64,000 nucleotides of DNA from Mesorhizobium sp. NFR06 (GCF_900115245.1 NZ_FOVT01000001.1:248001-312000), one strand, 5' to 3'. Counted from the first letter of the stretch, positions 39,201 to 48,195 are shown. Program-made: numbers and translations. Notes: generated from the sequence alone by a model not told the origin.

Positions 39201-39681
39201 GGATGAATATGAGGTGGCACGGCTCTACACCGACGGCACCTTCGCCGCCGATCTCGCCAAGCAGTTTCAGAGCTACGAAAAGCTTGAATTCCACCTCGCG
39301 CCGCCGATCCTCGGCCGGCGCGGCAATGACGGCAAGCCCCGGAAATCGAGCTTCGGCCCGTGGATGATGAAGGGCTTTCGGCTGCTGGCGGCGATGAAGG
39401 GCCTGCGCGGAACGGCGTTTGACGTCTTCGGCTACACGGTCGAGCGGCGCATGGAGCGGCAGCTGCTGAGAGAGTACGAGGCCGATCTTGACCTTATCGC
39501 CGGCGCGCTGGCGCCGGGCAAGGTCGAAGCCGCGGCGGCCCTGGCCTCGGTGCCGGCGCTCATCCGCGGCTACGGCCATGTCCGGAAGGCCAGCGCCGAG
39601 AAGGCGGCGGGCGAGCGCTCGCGCTTGATCGGTCGTTTGGCCCAGGCCGCTTCGGAGCCGACCCTCCGGGCGGCGGAGTGA
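36208..39681 (+). CDS. Fused indolepyruvate ferredoxin oxidoreductase
   Basis: 1157-residue single-chain form of the ThDP-dependent 2-oxoacid:ferredoxin oxidoreductase acting on aromatic or branched 2-oxo acids. The N-terminal transketolase-like domain has FVSGYRGSPLGGLD, and the ThDP region near residues 430-530 has FFCSGCPHNSST and GDGTYNHSG. A [4Fe-4S] segment CEGCGDCGVQSNC starts at residue 633, with a further CNKDFSCLNGFCP. The gamma-type domain starts at GVGGTGVVTVGAVLG. It is a lone transcription unit. A long antisense frame covers it and is discounted. Confidence 0.93.
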   Translation: MTLHDVALDDKFDLGKERVFLSGAQAVVRMLLMQRERDRRAGLNTAGFVSGYRGSPLGGLDMQLWRAKKQLAQSDIVFQPGLNEELAATACWGSQQTELLGEGTHDGIFSVWYGKGPGVDRSGDVFRHANLAGSSRNGGVLALMGDDHMAESSTNAHATEFLFVDTMVPILNPAGVQEIIDYGLYGFAMSRFAGTWAAIKCVKDNIESTASVDASIGRLDIVIPEFDMPPGGLNIRHEIDMLGQEERLHEYKRAAASAFIQANGLNRIVYSGGRNPKLGVITIGKSYLDVRQALEDIGVDEEAANRIGIRLFKVGCPWPLDFQHIADFARGLDTIVVVEEKRSLIEVQLRESLYGTATQPVIVGKKDERGDWLFPAKGALDPNEIAIALGERILRTIGPSEEIAARVAKLRQFQAMLADTVDIGSRTPFFCSGCPHNSSTKVPDGSIAAAGIGCHFMALWMDRNTVGFTAMGGEGAQWVGQAPFSKRDHIFQNLGDGTYNHSGVLAIRFALSSGANITYKILYNDAVAMTGGQPHEGGLSVDMIARQVRAEGVERIAVVTDEPDKYAGKADFPAGTTIHHRDDLDLVQRELREVKGVSVLIYDQTCAAEKRRRRKRGTFPDPDKRVFINELVCEGCGDCGVQSNCVSIQPVETEFGRKRRIDQSSCNKDFSCLNGFCPSFVTVHGGKIRKAEGIAGKADPLDGVPAPAEFRMGGQGWAAIIDGVGGTGVVTVGAVLGMAAHLEGKGCGMIDMAGLAQKGGSVFTHVRIAPTPEDIHAIRVSAGKADLVLGCDLVVSGAKKVLGAVREGHTIFLANTAEIMPGEFTRSADFSLPVERLKKAIRAAAGDDKAHFFDATRTATALFGNSLGANMFMLGFAFQHGGLPLSAEAVEKAIELNGEAVAMNIAAFRWGRRAAHQPDFVRGLVGQAGKPASRSAETLDDVIARRVAFLTAYQNAAYASRYADRVATLRAAEAKAIPGSTTVTEAAARNLFKLMAIKDEYEVARLYTDGTFAADLAKQFQSYEKLEFHLAPPILGRRGNDGKPRKSSFGPWMMKGFRLLAAMKGLRGTAFDVFGYTVERRMERQLLREYEADLDLIAGALAPGKVEAAAALASVPALIRGYGHVRKASAEKAAGERSRLIGRLAQAASEPTLRAAE

Positions 39682-39827
39682 TCGCGCATCGCGTCGACGG
39701 TGCGCCAAATCCTTGAATTTCCTGTCTGTCCCGCGTGTCTCGACCCTCTGCAACCGGGGTCGAGCGCCGTTCTAAGCCTTTCTTAAGGCGGGTGTGGCAT
39801 GACAAGGCGCAGTGTTGGGCCAACGGC

Positions 39828-42143
39828 ATGGGCAGGACAAAGACCGAGAACATCCCGGCGGATGTTTACATCCAGTTTGTGCGGTCGTTGTTCGACAACG
39901 CCCACATGCTGGTGATCGGTGGCGTTTGCTACTGGATCCTCGGTTTCATGATCTATTGGCGGACGCACAATCCGCTTTTTCTGGGCTTTTCCTTCGTTCT
40001 GCTCTCCATCAGCCTTTTCCGTTACTTCGGCATACGAAGCTTCCTGAAGGCGGGTGGCACCATAGCCGATGTCGAGGAAGCCCGGCAGTGGGAGCGCAAC
40101 TATATCCTTAAAGGCAGCTTGCAGGGCCTCGGGCTCGGCTCGCTGTGCTTCATATCGATCTATGTTTATCCCGATCCCTTCGCCGAGCTGGCCGCGACCT
40201 CGCTGACGATTGCGACATTGGTCACGGTCGTTGGCCGCAACTACGGCTCGCCGCAGATGGTGCGGATTTTCTCCGTCACCTTCATCGGTCCGGCGGCACT
40301 CGGGCTGCTGCTGCGCATGGATTTCCCCTCGGTCCTGCTCGGCCTGATGATCATCCCGCTGACATTCATCACCATCAACAGCGCCGACCATGTCCGCAAC
40401 GTGCTGTTCTCCGCCGTCATCGGCCACAAGCAGGCCAGAAACCTGACGCGCCGGTTCGACCGGGCGCTCAACACCATGTCGCACGGCCTGGTCATGCTGG
40501 GTCCCGACGGGCGCGTCGCGGTGGCCAATGCCGAAGCTGCCCGTCTGATGTCGCTGACATCGGGCGACGCTTTGCTTGGACGCTCGATCCATGGTCTTTT
40601 GATGCGCGGCGTTGCCGGCGGCATGCTGGCGCCGAAAGACTGCCGCTACATCGAAGCGCAGCTGACGCGCGCGCTGCGCGAAGGCCGCGACCGCAAGGTT
40701 CTGGTTTCCCTCGCCAACGGCCAGCACTATGAATTCTCCGCCCGCGAAGGCAGTCAGGAACTGGGCGTCATCACCTTCGAGGACGTGACGGCCCGCGTCG
40801 AGGCGGAGGAGAAGATCCGCTTCATGGCGCGCTACGACAATTTGACCGGCCTGCCGAACCGCGCCTATTTCCATGAACTGGTTGGCGAGGCCATGGCCTC
40901 CGGCGACCAGGACCGGCTCTGCGGCCTGGCGGTGCTCGATCTCGACGACTTCAAGAGCGTCAACGACACGCTCGGCCATCCGGTCGGCGACGGGCTGATC
41001 TATGCCGTGGCCGAGCGTCTCGCGGCGATCGCCGGACCGGGCATCACCGTCAGCCGCTTCGGCGGCGACGAGTTCATGATCTTCTTCGACCGTGTCGAGG
41101 ACGAGAGCCATCTCAGCACCCTGCTCGACCAGATATTCGCGGACCTACAAGGCGAGGTCGACGTCGCCGGCCACGGGCTGCGCATCCAGACCAGCGGCGG
41201 CGCCGTGCTGTCCAAGGTCAGGGACACCGACGCGGACGCCATGATCGTCAAGGCGGACCTTGCCCTCTACAAGGCCAAGGAGCTCGGCAAGAACAGCTGG
41301 CGGCTGTTCGAGGCGGCCATGGATGCCGCCTTCCGCAATCGCCAGCTGATGAAGGCCGATCTGCGCAATGCCGTGCAGGCCAGGGAATTGCGCGTCGTCT
41401 ATCAGCCGATCGTGGCCATCGACACCATGCGCATCGCTAGTTGCGAGGCGCTTTGCCGCTGGGATCATCCCGATCTCGGCCCGGTCTCGCCCAGTGTCTT
41501 CATTCCCCTGGCCGAGGAGATGGGCATCGTTTCCGACATCAGCACCTTCGTCTTGGAGGCCGCGTGCGCCGAATGCGCCAAATGGCCGGCCCAGACCAGC
41601 GTGTCGGTCAACCTCTCGGCCAAGGATTTCCGCAATCGCGACATCGTCCAGAAGGTCAGGGATGCCTTGGCCAGGTCGCATCTGGCCGCGCACCGGCTCG
41701 AAATCGAAGTCACTGAGACCGCGTTGCTCGACGACAAGTCGCTGACGCGCGAATCGATCGAGGAATTGAAGGCGCTTGGCGTGCGCATTGCGCTTGACGA
41801 CTTCGGGACCGGCTACTCCAGCCTGAGCTATCTCCACAAGCTGCCGCTCGACAAGATCAAGATCGACCGCTCCTTCCTGGTCGATCTAAACCAGAACCGG
41901 CAGTCACTCGACCTTCTGAAGGGCATCGTCGGCCTGTCCCGGACATTGGGCCTTTCGGTCACCATCGAAGGGGTTGAGACCTTCGAGCAACTGAAGACGC
42001 TGGTCCATTCGGTCAAGCCGGACTTCGTGCAAGGCTTTCTCTTTGGCGCCGCGCTCAGCGCTTCGGGCATCGAGACGATGTCGAGCGTAACCTGGCCGTT
42101 TGCCGCGGACCTGCATATCGCCGCCAAACGGACAGCCGGCTGA
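39828..42143 (+). CDS. Membrane GGDEF-EAL cyclic-di-GMP protein
   Basis: 771-residue protein: N-terminal membrane region with about five spans (MLVIGGVCYWILGFMIYW to LLGLMIIPLTFI), a PAS-like segment (RALNTMSHGLVMLGPDGRVAVANAEA), a GGDEF domain with intact RFGGDEF (GGDEF from about residue 412), and an EAL domain with intact EAL at about 540 plus DDFGTGYSS and IEGVET. Both active-site motifs look competent, so it could make or degrade c-di-GMP. No RxxD inhibitory site precedes GGDEF. The start at 39828 is the first that fits the membrane topology; a longer frame begins at 39735. Confidence 0.92.
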   Translation: MGRTKTENIPADVYIQFVRSLFDNAHMLVIGGVCYWILGFMIYWRTHNPLFLGFSFVLLSISLFRYFGIRSFLKAGGTIADVEEARQWERNYILKGSLQGLGLGSLCFISIYVYPDPFAELAATSLTIATLVTVVGRNYGSPQMVRIFSVTFIGPAALGLLLRMDFPSVLLGLMIIPLTFITINSADHVRNVLFSAVIGHKQARNLTRRFDRALNTMSHGLVMLGPDGRVAVANAEAARLMSLTSGDALLGRSIHGLLMRGVAGGMLAPKDCRYIEAQLTRALREGRDRKVLVSLANGQHYEFSAREGSQELGVITFEDVTARVEAEEKIRFMARYDNLTGLPNRAYFHELVGEAMASGDQDRLCGLAVLDLDDFKSVNDTLGHPVGDGLIYAVAERLAAIAGPGITVSRFGGDEFMIFFDRVEDESHLSTLLDQIFADLQGEVDVAGHGLRIQTSGGAVLSKVRDTDADAMIVKADLALYKAKELGKNSWRLFEAAMDAAFRNRQLMKADLRNAVQARELRVVYQPIVAIDTMRIASCEALCRWDHPDLGPVSPSVFIPLAEEMGIVSDISTFVLEAACAECAKWPAQTSVSVNLSAKDFRNRDIVQKVRDALARSHLAAHRLEIEVTETALLDDKSLTRESIEELKALGVRIALDDFGTGYSSLSYLHKLPLDKIKIDRSFLVDLNQNRQSLDLLKGIVGLSRTLGLSVTIEGVETFEQLKTLVHSVKPDFVQGFLFGAALSASGIETMSSVTWPFAADLHIAAKRTAG

Positions 42144-42544
42144 AGGCAATTCCGCCAAAAGCGCGCAATGCGTTTCCGGCCGGAGCGACGTCGAAGCAAG
42201 GAGCGGCGCTAGGCCAAGTGTAAAGATGCCTCCTGCTCGAAGCGGTATTTATAAAGCCAGCGCGGTCATGAGTTTTCATGAAACGATGACTGCCGCAGCG
42301 CCGTATAATCCGCTCCGCACCGGCTCTGGCCAGCTGTGGATTCGAAATGATCTTATTGGTAGCCGATGGACTGGGTCAGCTGCCCGCCCGCGTGGAGATT
42401 TGCTTTTCTCTCGTGCAAGATCGGCGAAGGGAGCGCGGTCATTAACGTTAACAAGCGGTAAATCAGCGATATCGAATTTTCAGCTTGTGTCTCATTTCAA
42501 CTCGAATAGCCTTATTCGCAGGCGGAATTCGAGGACTGCAAATA
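42144..42544. other. Intergenic region with candidate promoter elements
   Basis: About 400 bp before the FeeM-like gene. No coding frame is convincing. It holds a TATTTATAAA stretch at 42246-42255, a perfect palindrome TTTCATGAAA at 42274-42283 and another, TTAACGTTAA, at 42442-42451. These suggest a regulated promoter for the downstream gene. Confidence 0.5.
42274..42283. promoter_or_regulatory. Palindrome TTTCATGAAA (candidate operator)
   Basis: Perfect 10-bp palindrome about 260 bp before the FeeM-like gene. The same word occurs in the divergent promoter region at 59379-59388. Confidence 0.35.
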
Positions 42545-43306
42545 ATGGATGCTGCGAACAAGGGGGCGTCGGCTCGCGCCAGCGCTAAAAGCGACTCGCT
42601 GCTCAATCGAACGATGATGCAGCTCTTGGAGCACGTCGAATATCGCCTCATTACCGGGGGCGAGGACCTGGAAGCGATCTACCGGCTCCGCTATCAATCC
42701 TACGTCAAATCCGGCATGTGCGGCCCGATCGCCAGCGGGATGTTCGAGGATCGCTGGGACAATCTGCCCAATTCCTACCGGTTCGGCGTCTATTGCTACG
42801 GTGAATTGGTCTCCACATTGCGCTTTCACTATATTTCCAGCGAGCAGCCATACTCGCCTTCGATCGACGCCTATCCGGAAGTATTGCTTCCGCGGCTCGC
42901 CCGCGGGGAAACCTTCATCGACGGAACCCGCTTCGCAACTGATCCCGACAGCGCGCCGGCACCCGGAGTGCTGCCTTTCCTGACACTCAGGATCGCCATG
43001 GTCGCCTCTTGTTACTTTGGCCAGGACTCGGTGCTCACGCCGGTCAAGCTCGAGCATTCCGCCTTCTACGCGCGTTTCTTCCATGCCGTGCAGAGGAGCG
43101 AGGCCAAGCAATTTCCGGGCGTTCTTGCCCCGATCGCCCTGTTCGAAATTCCTGCCGGCGAAAACATGCGCTTGACGCTCGAACGGCTGCCGTTTTTCAA
43201 GTCGACACCGATGGAACAGCGGCTGATGTTCGGCAATCCGGCCATCAACCGGCTGACGCCTCTCTCGATTGTGCCGACGGCCAAATACTATCGCACCGCT
43301 GCCTGA
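42545..43306 (+). CDS. FeeM-like N-acyltransferase (N-acyl amino acid / acyl-homoserine-lactone synthase fold)
   Basis: 253-residue protein of the GNAT-like autoinducer-synthase fold: LLEHVEYRLITGGEDLEAIYRLRYQSYV at the N-terminus, CYGELVSTLRFHYIS as the central strand, RGETFIDGTRFATDP and TLRIAMVASCYFGQDSVLTPV. These fit the N-acyl amino acid synthase FeeM family better than classical LuxI. Such enzymes join fatty acyl groups from acyl-carrier protein to amino acids, giving signals or lipids. The ATG at 42545 follows CGAGG. There is no LuxR gene nearby; the upstream gene is a c-di-GMP protein. Confidence 0.78.
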   Translation: MDAANKGASARASAKSDSLLNRTMMQLLEHVEYRLITGGEDLEAIYRLRYQSYVKSGMCGPIASGMFEDRWDNLPNSYRFGVYCYGELVSTLRFHYISSEQPYSPSIDAYPEVLLPRLARGETFIDGTRFATDPDSAPAPGVLPFLTLRIAMVASCYFGQDSVLTPVKLEHSAFYARFFHAVQRSEAKQFPGVLAPIALFEIPAGENMRLTLERLPFFKSTPMEQRLMFGNPAINRLTPLSIVPTAKYYRTAA

Positions 43307-43401
43307 AACGCGGGCCATGAACCTTTCGCCGGCTGCGCCGTTATCCGGTCCGCAGCCCAGTCTGACAGGCGATCGCGCCTGTCATAGGAAAGGATCCACA
43401 C

Positions 43402-43551
43402 ATGACCATCCATTCGCTAGCATTGACGCCGCTGATCGCGCTGATCGCCGGCGTGCTGATCCTGGTGATGCCGCGGCTCCTCAACTACATCGTCGCGCTT
43501 TACCTGATCATCGTCGGCGTGCTCGGCCTTTTCCCCCATCTCGCCAGCTGA
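43402..43551 (+). CDS. DUF3096-type small membrane protein
   Basis: 49-residue protein read directly from the sequence, begun by ATG at 43402 with AGGAAAGGA upstream. It has two hydrophobic helices, LTPLIALIAGVLILVM and IVALYLIIVGVLGLF, joined by PRLLNY, which is the pattern of the DUF3096 family. Probably an inner-membrane peptide of unknown role. It stands between the FeeM-like gene and the CoxIV-like gene. Confidence 0.8.
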   Translation: MTIHSLALTPLIALIAGVLILVMPRLLNYIVALYLIIVGVLGLFPHLAS

Positions 43552-43691
43552 AATCCCGCGCCGATTTAGGCTTCACTCGATTTCAACTTTCATTTGAGGC
43601 TGTTGTCGCTGACCGTGCGGCAATCGCGCCATTGCTCTTGGTCCGGCTTTTCGCTATGTGCCTCAGAGGCATTTTCGAAGGGGAACTCTTA

Positions 43692-43916
43692 ATGGCTGAT
43701 CACTCGCCGACCGGTCCTGTCGAGCTTGGCGCGCAGATGGACTATGCCGAGCACGATCGCACCTATAAGGGCTTCCTCAGCCTGGCCAAATATGGCTCGC
43801 TGGTCTGTGCCGCCATCCTTATCGCAATGGCCTTCGGCTTCTTCGTCGGCGGCTTCTTTTCGGGCCTCATCGTGTTCATCCTGGTCGCGGCCATCGGCAC
43901 TCTCATTCTGCGGTAG
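43692..43916 (+). CDS. aa3-type cytochrome oxidase subunit IV-like small membrane protein
   Basis: 74-residue protein with a polar N-terminus containing MDYAEHDRTYKGFLSLAKYG, the hallmark of bacterial CoxIV (PF07835), followed by two membrane helices. In Rhizobiales this gene regularly precedes pntAA, as here (86 bp gap to the pntAA GTG), so its name from oxidase structures may not reflect its role in this locus. The ATG at 43692 is chosen over an upstream start, which has no similarity. Confidence 0.86.
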   Translation: MADHSPTGPVELGAQMDYAEHDRTYKGFLSLAKYGSLVCAAILIAMAFGFFVGGFFSGLIVFILVAAIGTLILR

Positions 43917-44002
43917 ACTTCCCAAGCCCATTGCCCTCGACGTCGCCGGACGTCCCGGCCGACGCCTTGCGTAATCAAGGTTCCAGCCGAAAGGATCGTC
44001 CG

Positions 44003-45283
44003 GTGGGACAAATAGTGTTCATCCCTCGTGAGGTTGACTCGAACGAGCCGCGCGTCGCGGCCTCGCCAGAGACGGTCAAACGTCTGGCGGGTCTCGGCTT
44101 TGACGTGATCGTCGAAAAGGGTGCCGGTCTCGACTCGCGCATCCCCGACCAGGATTTTGCCACGGCCGGCGGCACGATCGGAACGGCGGGCGACGCCAGG
44201 AAGGCCGATGTCGTGCTGAAGGTGCGCCGGCCGACCGATGCGGAGCTGAAGGGCTACAAGTCGGGCGCGGCCGTCATCGCCATCATGGATCCCTACGGCA
44301 ACGATGCCGCGGTGGCCGCCATGGCCGAGGCCGGCATCACCGCTTTCTCCATGGAATTCATGCCGCGCATCACCCGCGCCCAGTCGATGGACGTGCTGTC
44401 CTCGCAGGCCAATCTCGCCGGCTATCAGGCGGTGATCGAAGCTGCCGCCGAATATGATCGCGCGCTGCCGATGATGATGACGGCGGCGGGCACCGTGCCT
44501 GCGGCCAAGACCTTCGTCATGGGGGTCGGCGTCGCCGGCCTGCAGGCCATCGCCACCGCGCGCCGCCTCGGCGCCATTGTCACCGCCACCGACGTGCGCC
44601 CGGCGGTGAAGGAGCAGGTGCAGTCGCTCGGCGCCAAGTTCCTGGCGGTCGAGGACGAGGAGTTCAAGGCGGCCGAGACGGCCGGCGGCTACGCCAAGGA
44701 AATGTCGAAGGATTACCAGGCCAAGCAGGCGGCGCTCACCGCCGAGCACATCGCCAAGCAGGATATCGTCATCACTACGGCGCTGATCCCCGGTCGCCCC
44801 GCGCCGAAGCTGGTCTCGGCTGGCATGGTCGCGTCGATGAAGTCGGGTTCGGTGATCGTCGACCTCGCGGTCGAACGCGGCGGCAATGTCGAGGGCGCCG
44901 TTCCCGGCAAGGTCGTGACGACCGAAAACGGCGTCAAGATCGTCGGCCATCTCAATGTGCCGGGACGCGTCGCGGCCTCGGCCTCGCTGCTTTACGCCAA
45001 GAACCTTTACGCCTTCTTGGAGACGATGGTCGACAAGGGGACGAAACAGCTTGCCGTCAAGCGCGACGACGAATTGGTCAAGGCGACGATGCTGACTGAC
45101 GCTGGCCGTGTGGTGCATCCGAACTTTGCCAAGGCGGCGCAAGAGCCGCGCACCGAGCCGGCTGCGATCCCGGCTACGATCTTGGTCGCCGGCGCCTCAG
45201 CCAAACCTGCTGCGAAAAAGACAACGGCGAAAAAACCTGCCGCAGCCAAGTCGCCTTCGTCCAAGTCGAAAGGGACCGCGTGA
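44003..45283 (+). CDS. pntAA: NAD(P) transhydrogenase subunit alpha part 1
   Basis: 426-residue soluble NAD(H)-binding domain I of proton-translocating transhydrogenase. It has the alanine-dehydrogenase-like N-terminus ([29 protein letters not shown]), the [20 protein letters not shown] segment and the Rossmann motif [19 protein letters not shown] with ATDVRP. It ends in a Lys/Ala-rich tail ([16 protein letters not shown]). The start is GTG at 44003 with AAAGGA eight bases upstream. The stop overlaps the pntAB ATG by one base. Confidence 0.95.
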   Translation: MGQIVFIPREVDSNEPRVAASPETVKRLAGLGFDVIVEKGAGLDSRIPDQDFATAGGTIGTAGDARKADVVLKVRRPTDAELKGYKSGAAVIAIMDPYGNDAAVAAMAEAGITAFSMEFMPRITRAQSMDVLSSQANLAGYQAVIEAAAEYDRALPMMMTAAGTVPAAKTFVMGVGVAGLQAIATARRLGAIVTATDVRPAVKEQVQSLGAKFLAVEDEEFKAAETAGGYAKEMSKDYQAKQAALTAEHIAKQDIVITTALIPGRPAPKLVSAGMVASMKSGSVIVDLAVERGGNVEGAVPGKVVTTENGVKIVGHLNVPGRVAASASLLYAKNLYAFLETMVDKGTKQLAVKRDDELVKATMLTDAGRVVHPNFAKAAQEPRTEPAAIPATILVAGASAKPAAKKTTAKKPAAAKSPSSKSKGTA

Positions 45284-45705
45284 TGGAACAGCTGCAGAAA
45301 GCCCTCGACCAGCTCGATCAGGCGACGGCCGCCGTTCGCCTTGCGGTGCAGGATCTGGCCAACGCGCCAGCCGGCGCCGAGGCCGCAGGCAACGCCGCGC
45401 ACGCGCTGTCGGGCGGCGCCATCGATCCCTTCGTCTTCCGTTTCGCCATCTTCATCCTGGCGATCTTCGTCGGCTATTATGTCGTCTGGTCGGTGACGCC
45501 GGCGTTGCACACGCCGCTGATGGCCGTCACCAACGCCATCTCCTCGGTCATCGTCGTCGGCGCGCTGCTTGCCGTCGGCATTTCGGCTTCCGGTGTCGCC
45601 GCCGGCTTCGGCTTCGTCGCGCTGATGCTGGTTTCCGTCAACATCTTCGGCGGCTTCCTCGTCACCCAGCGCATGCTGGCCATGTACAAGAAGAAGGAAA
45701 AGTGA
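45283..45705 (+). CDS. pntAB: NAD(P) transhydrogenase subunit alpha part 2
   Basis: 140-residue membrane subunit with about three to four helices: [39 protein letters not shown] and [31 protein letters not shown], the conserved C-terminus. A longer amphipathic N-terminus precedes them. The start at 45283 overlaps the pntAA stop (TGATG); a GTG one codon earlier is possible. Second gene of the pnt operon. Confidence 0.95.
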   Translation: MEQLQKALDQLDQATAAVRLAVQDLANAPAGAEAAGNAAHALSGGAIDPFVFRFAIFILAIFVGYYVVWSVTPALHTPLMAVTNAISSVIVVGALLAVGISASGVAAGFGFVALMLVSVNIFGGFLVTQRMLAMYKKKEK

Positions 45706-45706
45706 C

Positions 45707-47113
45707 GTGAACGCCAACTTCGCTTCCTTCCTCTATTTGGTTTCCGGCATCCTGTTCATCCTGGCGCTGCGCGGCCTGTCGCACCCGACCACCAGCCGGC
45801 GGGGCAATATGTATGGCATGATCGGCATGGCCATCGCCATCGCCACCACGCTGGCCTTGGCGATCCCGTCTGTCCCGTCGTCGGGCCGCTACGGCCTGAT
45901 CGTGCTCGGCCTCGCCATTGGCGGCGGTGTCGGCGCCGTCACCGCGCGCCGCATCGCCATGACCTCGATGCCGCAGCTTGTCGCCGCCTTCCACTCGCTC
46001 GTCGGCTTCGCCGCCGTCATGGTGGCAGCCGCCGCCATCTACGCGCCGGAAAGTTTTGGCATCGGCACGGCAGGCGACATCCATGCCCAGGCGCTGATCG
46101 AGATGAGCCTTGGCGTCGCCATCGGCGCCATCACCTTCACCGGCTCGGTCATTGCCTTCCTCAAGCTCGACGGCCGCATGTCCGGCAAGCCGATCATGAT
46201 CGGCGGTCGCCACCTGATCAACATTGCGCTCGGCATCGCGTTGGTGGTGCTGATCGTGCTGCTCGTCACCACCGAATCGAAGCTCGTCTTCTGGCTGATC
46301 GTGGCCGCCTCGCTGGTGCTCGGTGTGCTCTTGATCATCCCGATCGGCGGCGCCGATATGCCGGTCGTGGTGTCGATGCTGAATTCCTATTCCGGCTGGG
46401 CAGCGGCCGCGCTCGGGTTCACGCTCGGCAATCTGGCGCTGATCATCACCGGCGCGCTGGTCGGCTCCTCGGGCGCGATCCTGTCCTACATCATGTGCAA
46501 GGGCATGAACCGCTCCTTCATCTCGGTCATCCTCGGCGGCTTCGGCGGCGAGACGGCCGCCAAGGCCGACGACGGCATCGAGCGCACCGTCAAGCAGGGC
46601 TCGGCCGACGACGCCGCCTACCTGATGATGAACGCGCAGAAGGTCATCATCGTGCCGGGCTACGGCATGGCGGTCGCGCAGGCCCAGCACGCGCTGCGCG
46701 AAATGGCCGACAAGCTCAAGGCCAACGGCGTCGAGGTGAAATATGCCATCCACCCGGTCGCAGGCCGCATGCCCGGCCACATGAACGTGCTCTTGGCCGA
46801 AGCCAACGTGCCCTATGACGAGGTGTTCGAGCTGGAGGACATCAACTCGGAATTCGCGCAGGCCGACGTCGCTTATGTCATCGGCGCCAACGACGTCACC
46901 AACCCGTCCGCGCGCGACGACAAGTCCTCGCCGATCTACGGCATGCCGATCCTCGACGTCGACAAGGCCCGCACCTGCCTGTTCGTCAAGCGCTCGCTCG
47001 GCTCCGGCTATGCCGGCATCGACAACACGCTGTTCTACAAGGACGGCACCATGATGCTGCTCGGCGACGCCAAGAAGATGACCGAGGAAATCGTCAAGGC
47101 AATGGACCACTGA
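45707..47113 (+). CDS. pntB: NAD(P) transhydrogenase subunit beta
   Basis: 468-residue subunit with an N-terminal membrane domain of about eight to nine helices (FASFLYLVSGILFILALRGLSHP onward) and a C-terminal NADP(H)-binding domain III. Domain III carries VIIVPGYGMAVAQAQHALREM, VKYAIHPVAGRMPGHMNVLLAEANVPYD and VIGANDVTNPSA, the hallmark sequences. It completes the complex that uses the proton gradient to make NADPH from NADH. The start is GTG, one base after the pntAB stop. Confidence 0.96.
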   Translation: MNANFASFLYLVSGILFILALRGLSHPTTSRRGNMYGMIGMAIAIATTLALAIPSVPSSGRYGLIVLGLAIGGGVGAVTARRIAMTSMPQLVAAFHSLVGFAAVMVAAAAIYAPESFGIGTAGDIHAQALIEMSLGVAIGAITFTGSVIAFLKLDGRMSGKPIMIGGRHLINIALGIALVVLIVLLVTTESKLVFWLIVAASLVLGVLLIIPIGGADMPVVVSMLNSYSGWAAAALGFTLGNLALIITGALVGSSGAILSYIMCKGMNRSFISVILGGFGGETAAKADDGIERTVKQGSADDAAYLMMNAQKVIIVPGYGMAVAQAQHALREMADKLKANGVEVKYAIHPVAGRMPGHMNVLLAEANVPYDEVFELEDINSEFAQADVAYVIGANDVTNPSARDDKSSPIYGMPILDVDKARTCLFVKRSLGSGYAGIDNTLFYKDGTMMLLGDAKKMTEEIVKAMDH

Positions 47114-47236
47114 TCCCGATCGACTTGTCGAACTCCGGGCGTGCGCCCCAGCCTCTGCTCAATCGAGTGTCGGTGGAATGCCCATTTTGCGATCGGATAG
47201 AATTTCGTCGTAAAGCTGATTGGGAGTTTTTGCGAT

Positions 47237-47836
47237 CTACTCGACGATGATCACCTTGCCGGTAATGGCTCCTTCCACACTCTTGGCATAGGCAAGCCCC
47301 ACCCGTTTCGACGAAACGGGCTCATGACCGGGGAACCACTCGCCATATCTCGGTACGGACACGTCCAGAAGTCCGGGGCTCACGGCATTGATGCGAAGAC
47401 CACGTGGCATCTCGATCGCCGCGCCGAGAACAAAGCCTCGGAGCGCGCCGTTCGCGGTTGCCGCCCCCGTTCCCATGCGAATAGGGTCGCGGTCGAGCAC
47501 GCCGCTTGTTAGCGTGAACGAGCCACCGTCACTGACAACCGCTAACCCTGCCAGCACCAAATTGACCTGCCCCATGACCTTGTGGCGCAGGCCCAGCATG
47601 AATGTCTCTTCGGTGTATTCGCCAAGTGATCCGAAATGGACATTGCCCGCGGTCGATATGACGGCGTCCACCTTGGCGCATCTGGCGTACATGGCGTCGA
47701 CCGATGCGCGGTTGGCTATGTCGACCTGAATGTCGCCGCTGGACCGTCCAGCCTTGATGATCTCATGGCGGAAACCCAATTCGCTGCAGACAGCCTTTCC
47801 AATATCGCCCTCGGCGCCGACGACGACAATTCTCAT
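47237..47836 (-). CDS. Short-chain dehydrogenase/reductase
   Basis: 199-residue short SDR. The N-terminus MRIVVVGAEGDIGKAVCSELG is the nucleotide-binding motif and ISTAGNVHFG the NAG-like segment. A Ser lies in FTLTSGVLDRDP, and RINAVSPGLLDVS is the C-terminal part. The usual YxxxK is replaced by TANGALRGFV, as in small atypical members, so catalysis is uncertain. Its start overlaps the stop of the MerR gene by 4 bases, so it is the target operon of that regulator. Confidence 0.85.
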   Translation of the reverse strand: MRIVVVGAEGDIGKAVCSELGFRHEIIKAGRSSGDIQVDIANRASVDAMYARCAKVDAVISTAGNVHFGSLGEYTEETFMLGLRHKVMGQVNLVLAGLAVVSDGGSFTLTSGVLDRDPIRMGTGAATANGALRGFVLGAAIEMPRGLRINAVSPGLLDVSVPRYGEWFPGHEPVSSKRVGLAYAKSVEGAITGKVIIVE

Positions 47837-48195
47837 GACAGGTCCTCTGTCATCTCGTCATACCGTTTGAGCTTGTAGGCAAGCAGTTCGGAGCAGCGAT
47901 CCAAGGCCGCACGCCGCATATCCAGATGCACTGCATGGTCAACAAGAACCGCTTTCCGTTCGGACAGGGTTTCGTTGCCCCTCTGATAGAGTTGCGCAAA
48001 GTACCGCATCCGCTCCATGGGCATACCCGTCTCGCGCAATGACGAAAGCAGGATGAGCCATTCGACATTCTCCGCCGAGAAGTCACGCCTTCCATCACGG
48101 CCTCGCGCGATCTTCGGAAGCAAATGCAATTTCTCATAGTAGCGGATGGTGTCGATACTCAGCCCGCTTGCGGATGCCGTCTCCGATATACGCAT
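47833..48195 (-). CDS. MerR family transcriptional regulator
   Basis: 120-residue activator-type regulator: winged helix MRISETASASGLSIDTIRYYEKLHLLPKIARGRDGRRDFSAENVEWL, then the antiparallel coiled-coil (LRETGMPMERMRYFAQL). No cysteine cluster for metal is visible, so it is in the organic-ligand or aldehyde-responsive group. It is the first gene of a two-gene unit with an SDR. The promoter immediately upstream has the long 19-bp spacer expected of MerR control. Confidence 0.92.
   Translation of the reverse strand: MRISETASASGLSIDTIRYYEKLHLLPKIARGRDGRRDFSAENVEWLILLSSLRETGMPMERMRYFAQLYQRGNETLSERKAVLVDHAVHLDMRRAALDRCSELLAYKLKRYDEMTEDLS

Noticed and set aside
36094..39753. A 1219-codon antisense frame opposite the indolepyruvate oxidoreductase gene.
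   Set aside because: Low-complexity Arg/Ala/Gly/Asp-rich translation with no motifs; a by-product of high GC third positions. The same applies to antisense frames at 1345-3675, 31389-33194, 43763-45142 and 48338-50557.
42144..42200. GCAATTCC word after the GGDEF-EAL gene as a third copy of the GAGCAATTCC repeat.
   Set aside because: Only the first eight bases agree; the rest does not align with the copies at 34684 and 61018.
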